This document shows, one piece after another, positions 7,254 to 8,050 of a stretch of 8,050 nt of DNA. A model generated the notes under the pieces. It did not search any database. It was given only the letters and a program-made list of their open reading frames with translations, and was not told the origin of the DNA. The stretch is from Oligoflexia bacterium (GTDB lineage Bacteria; Myxococcota_A; UBA796; UBA2385): assembly GCA_013152105.1 (NCBI GenBank), contig JAADHA010000339.1, forward strand, positions 1 through 8,050, given 5' to 3'. Numbering within the stretch: position 1 is the first letter of the stretch; each line of letters begins with the position of its first letter. The position numbers and the translations under genes were made by a program.

Positions 7254-7315
7254 AGGCGGGGGTAGGTGAGGCACGGGGACGAACGAGCTGGGGTGGACTT
7301 GTGTCCGCCGTCTAG

Positions 7316-8050
7316 TCAGTCGGCGAAGAGGTCCGACTCTTCTGCCATGAGCTTGCGGGCCTTGGCTTGCTCGGCTCGGTTCTCGGACGCGATCTCGGCC
7401 ACGGTGTCGGGATTCGCTGCCAGCACCGTGTTCAAAGCTTCTTCGAAGGCGGCCTTGTCCTGGCTCTTCACAGCCCAGTACTCGGCCAGAATCACCGTCG
7501 TGCCCAGGTACTCCGGGTGGCTGGTGATCGCGATTTGCAGGTGCTGGTGGGACTTGTCCAGGTCCTGGCCGGCGAAGCTGGGGATCGCCGAATAGTAGGC
7601 CCCCCAGTAGCGGTCGGGACCGCTGTAGAAGTAGTCCGGGTCCAGTTCACCGACCCGAGTGATGTAGGCCTTGACGGTGGGAAGATTCTTCAGGGTCTTG
7701 CCCAGGCCGGACATCTTCGCCCACTTTCCCAGGGAAGAGCTGGTCCAATACAGGCACGGCACATCGTCCAGGGTCAGGACGCGCACGGCGGTGGACTCTT
7801 TTTCGTCGCCCTTCTGGAGCAGCTCGGCGAAGTCGGTGTTGATGGCCAGGCAGCGCTTGCCCCAGGTGATTGCCTGGTCCCAGTCGGCGAGCTTCGCCTC
7901 TTTTTCGGTCTCATGGGCGTCACCGAGGAAATACCAGCCGCGCACCAGGCGGCCGGCGATCTGTCGATTGGTGGGGTCCGCTGCGATGGCCTCTTCGTAC
8001 TTGGCCAGGGCCGCCTGGAGCTGCGTCTTGTCTGAACGCTGCGCCCACAG
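7316..8050 (-). CDS. tatT: TRAP transporter T-component, TatT family TPR-like protein (5' end outside window)
   Basis: The frame is open from the right edge to TGA at 7316-7318, giving 244 visible residues. The GTG at 7945 is only an internal codon, because the homologous sequence continues upstream (LWAQRSDKTQ, then a TPR-like ALAKYEEAIAADPTN). TatT proteins (T. pallidum Tp0956 is the studied example) are periplasmic, usually lipid-anchored, trimeric TPR-like proteins that bind the TRAP P-subunit. Family hallmarks seen here are DVPCLYWTSSSLGKWAK, PDRYWGAYYSAIPSFAGQDL followed by KSHQHLQIAI, and the C-terminal pattern ending ASENRAEQAKARKLM. The signal peptide or lipobox cannot be checked because the N-terminus is missing. 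The neighbour dctP, 71 bases downstream, is the expected partner. The C-terminal tail ends acidic (EESDLFAD). Confidence 0.9.
   Translation of the reverse strand: MWAQRSDKTQLQAALAKYEEAIAADPTNRQIAGRLVRGWYFLGDAHETEKEAKLADWDQAITWGKRCLAINTDFAELLQKGDEKESTAVRVLTLDDVPCLYWTSSSLGKWAKMSGLGKTLKNLPTVKAYITRVGELDPDYFYSGPDRYWGAYYSAIPSFAGQDLDKSHQHLQIAITSHPEYLGTTVILAEYWAVKSQDKAAFEEALNTVLAANPDTVAEIASENRAEQAKARKLMAEESDLFAD

Noticed and set aside
7245..7315. Possible small hairpin GGAC-ACAA-GTCC on the minus strand between tatT and dctP
   Set aside because: The stem is only four base pairs and no T-run follows, so neither a terminator nor an attenuator can be supported. No clear promoter boxes were seen in this gap either.
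7367..8035. Plus-strand open frame of 222 codons opposite tatT
   Set aside because: The opposite strand carries clear TatT family motifs across the whole stretch, and this frame has none.

Overview
The window is a GC-rich, densely coded bacterial chromosome segment. No RNA gene, insertion sequence, CRISPR array or long repeat is visible. It holds the 3' part of an L-aspartate oxidase gene (nadB) on the plus strand. Six convergent minus-strand genes run from the right edge toward it: tatT (5' end outside the window), dctP, a fused dctQM, a frameshifted alpha/beta hydrolase, pyrE and an M24 Xaa-Pro peptidase. GC-rich codon use, GTG starts, GGAG/GAGG ribosome sites and a TRAP transporter with a T-component all suggest a Gram-negative bacterium, perhaps a deltaproteobacterial or myxococcal lineage. 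The lineage is an inference from gene style only. A Gram-negative envelope is better supported, because TRAP binding proteins and T-components are periplasmic.

Right part (about 3900-8050): tatT, dctP and dctQM form a complete TRAP (tripartite ATP-independent periplasmic) uptake system of the TRAP-T type. The binding protein DctP captures an organic anion in the periplasm. The TPR-like TatT associates with DctP. The fused DctQM membrane protein moves the solute using an ion gradient. The substrate cannot be read from the sequence.

Middle (3043-3871): a lysophospholipase/monoacylglycerol-lipase-like hydrolase is split by one frameshift near 3334-3345. All three catalytic residues survive, but in two different frames.

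Left part (1-3046): pyrE begins with a GTG that overlaps the hydrolase stop (GTGA). A M24 peptidase follows after 34 bases. Its 3' end overlaps the convergent nadB end by 17 bases. The short gaps and the overlap suggest that the minus-strand genes from dctP to the peptidase may be co-transcribed. The peptide, pyrimidine and NAD genes look like ordinary housekeeping genes beside the transporter, with no evident shared pathway.

I did not find a convincing undescribed system. The most distinctive points are the unusual architecture of the DctQM fusion (an extra N-terminal membrane segment, a long loop in Q and an insertion in M), the T-component, and the broken hydrolase inside an otherwise tight gene string.
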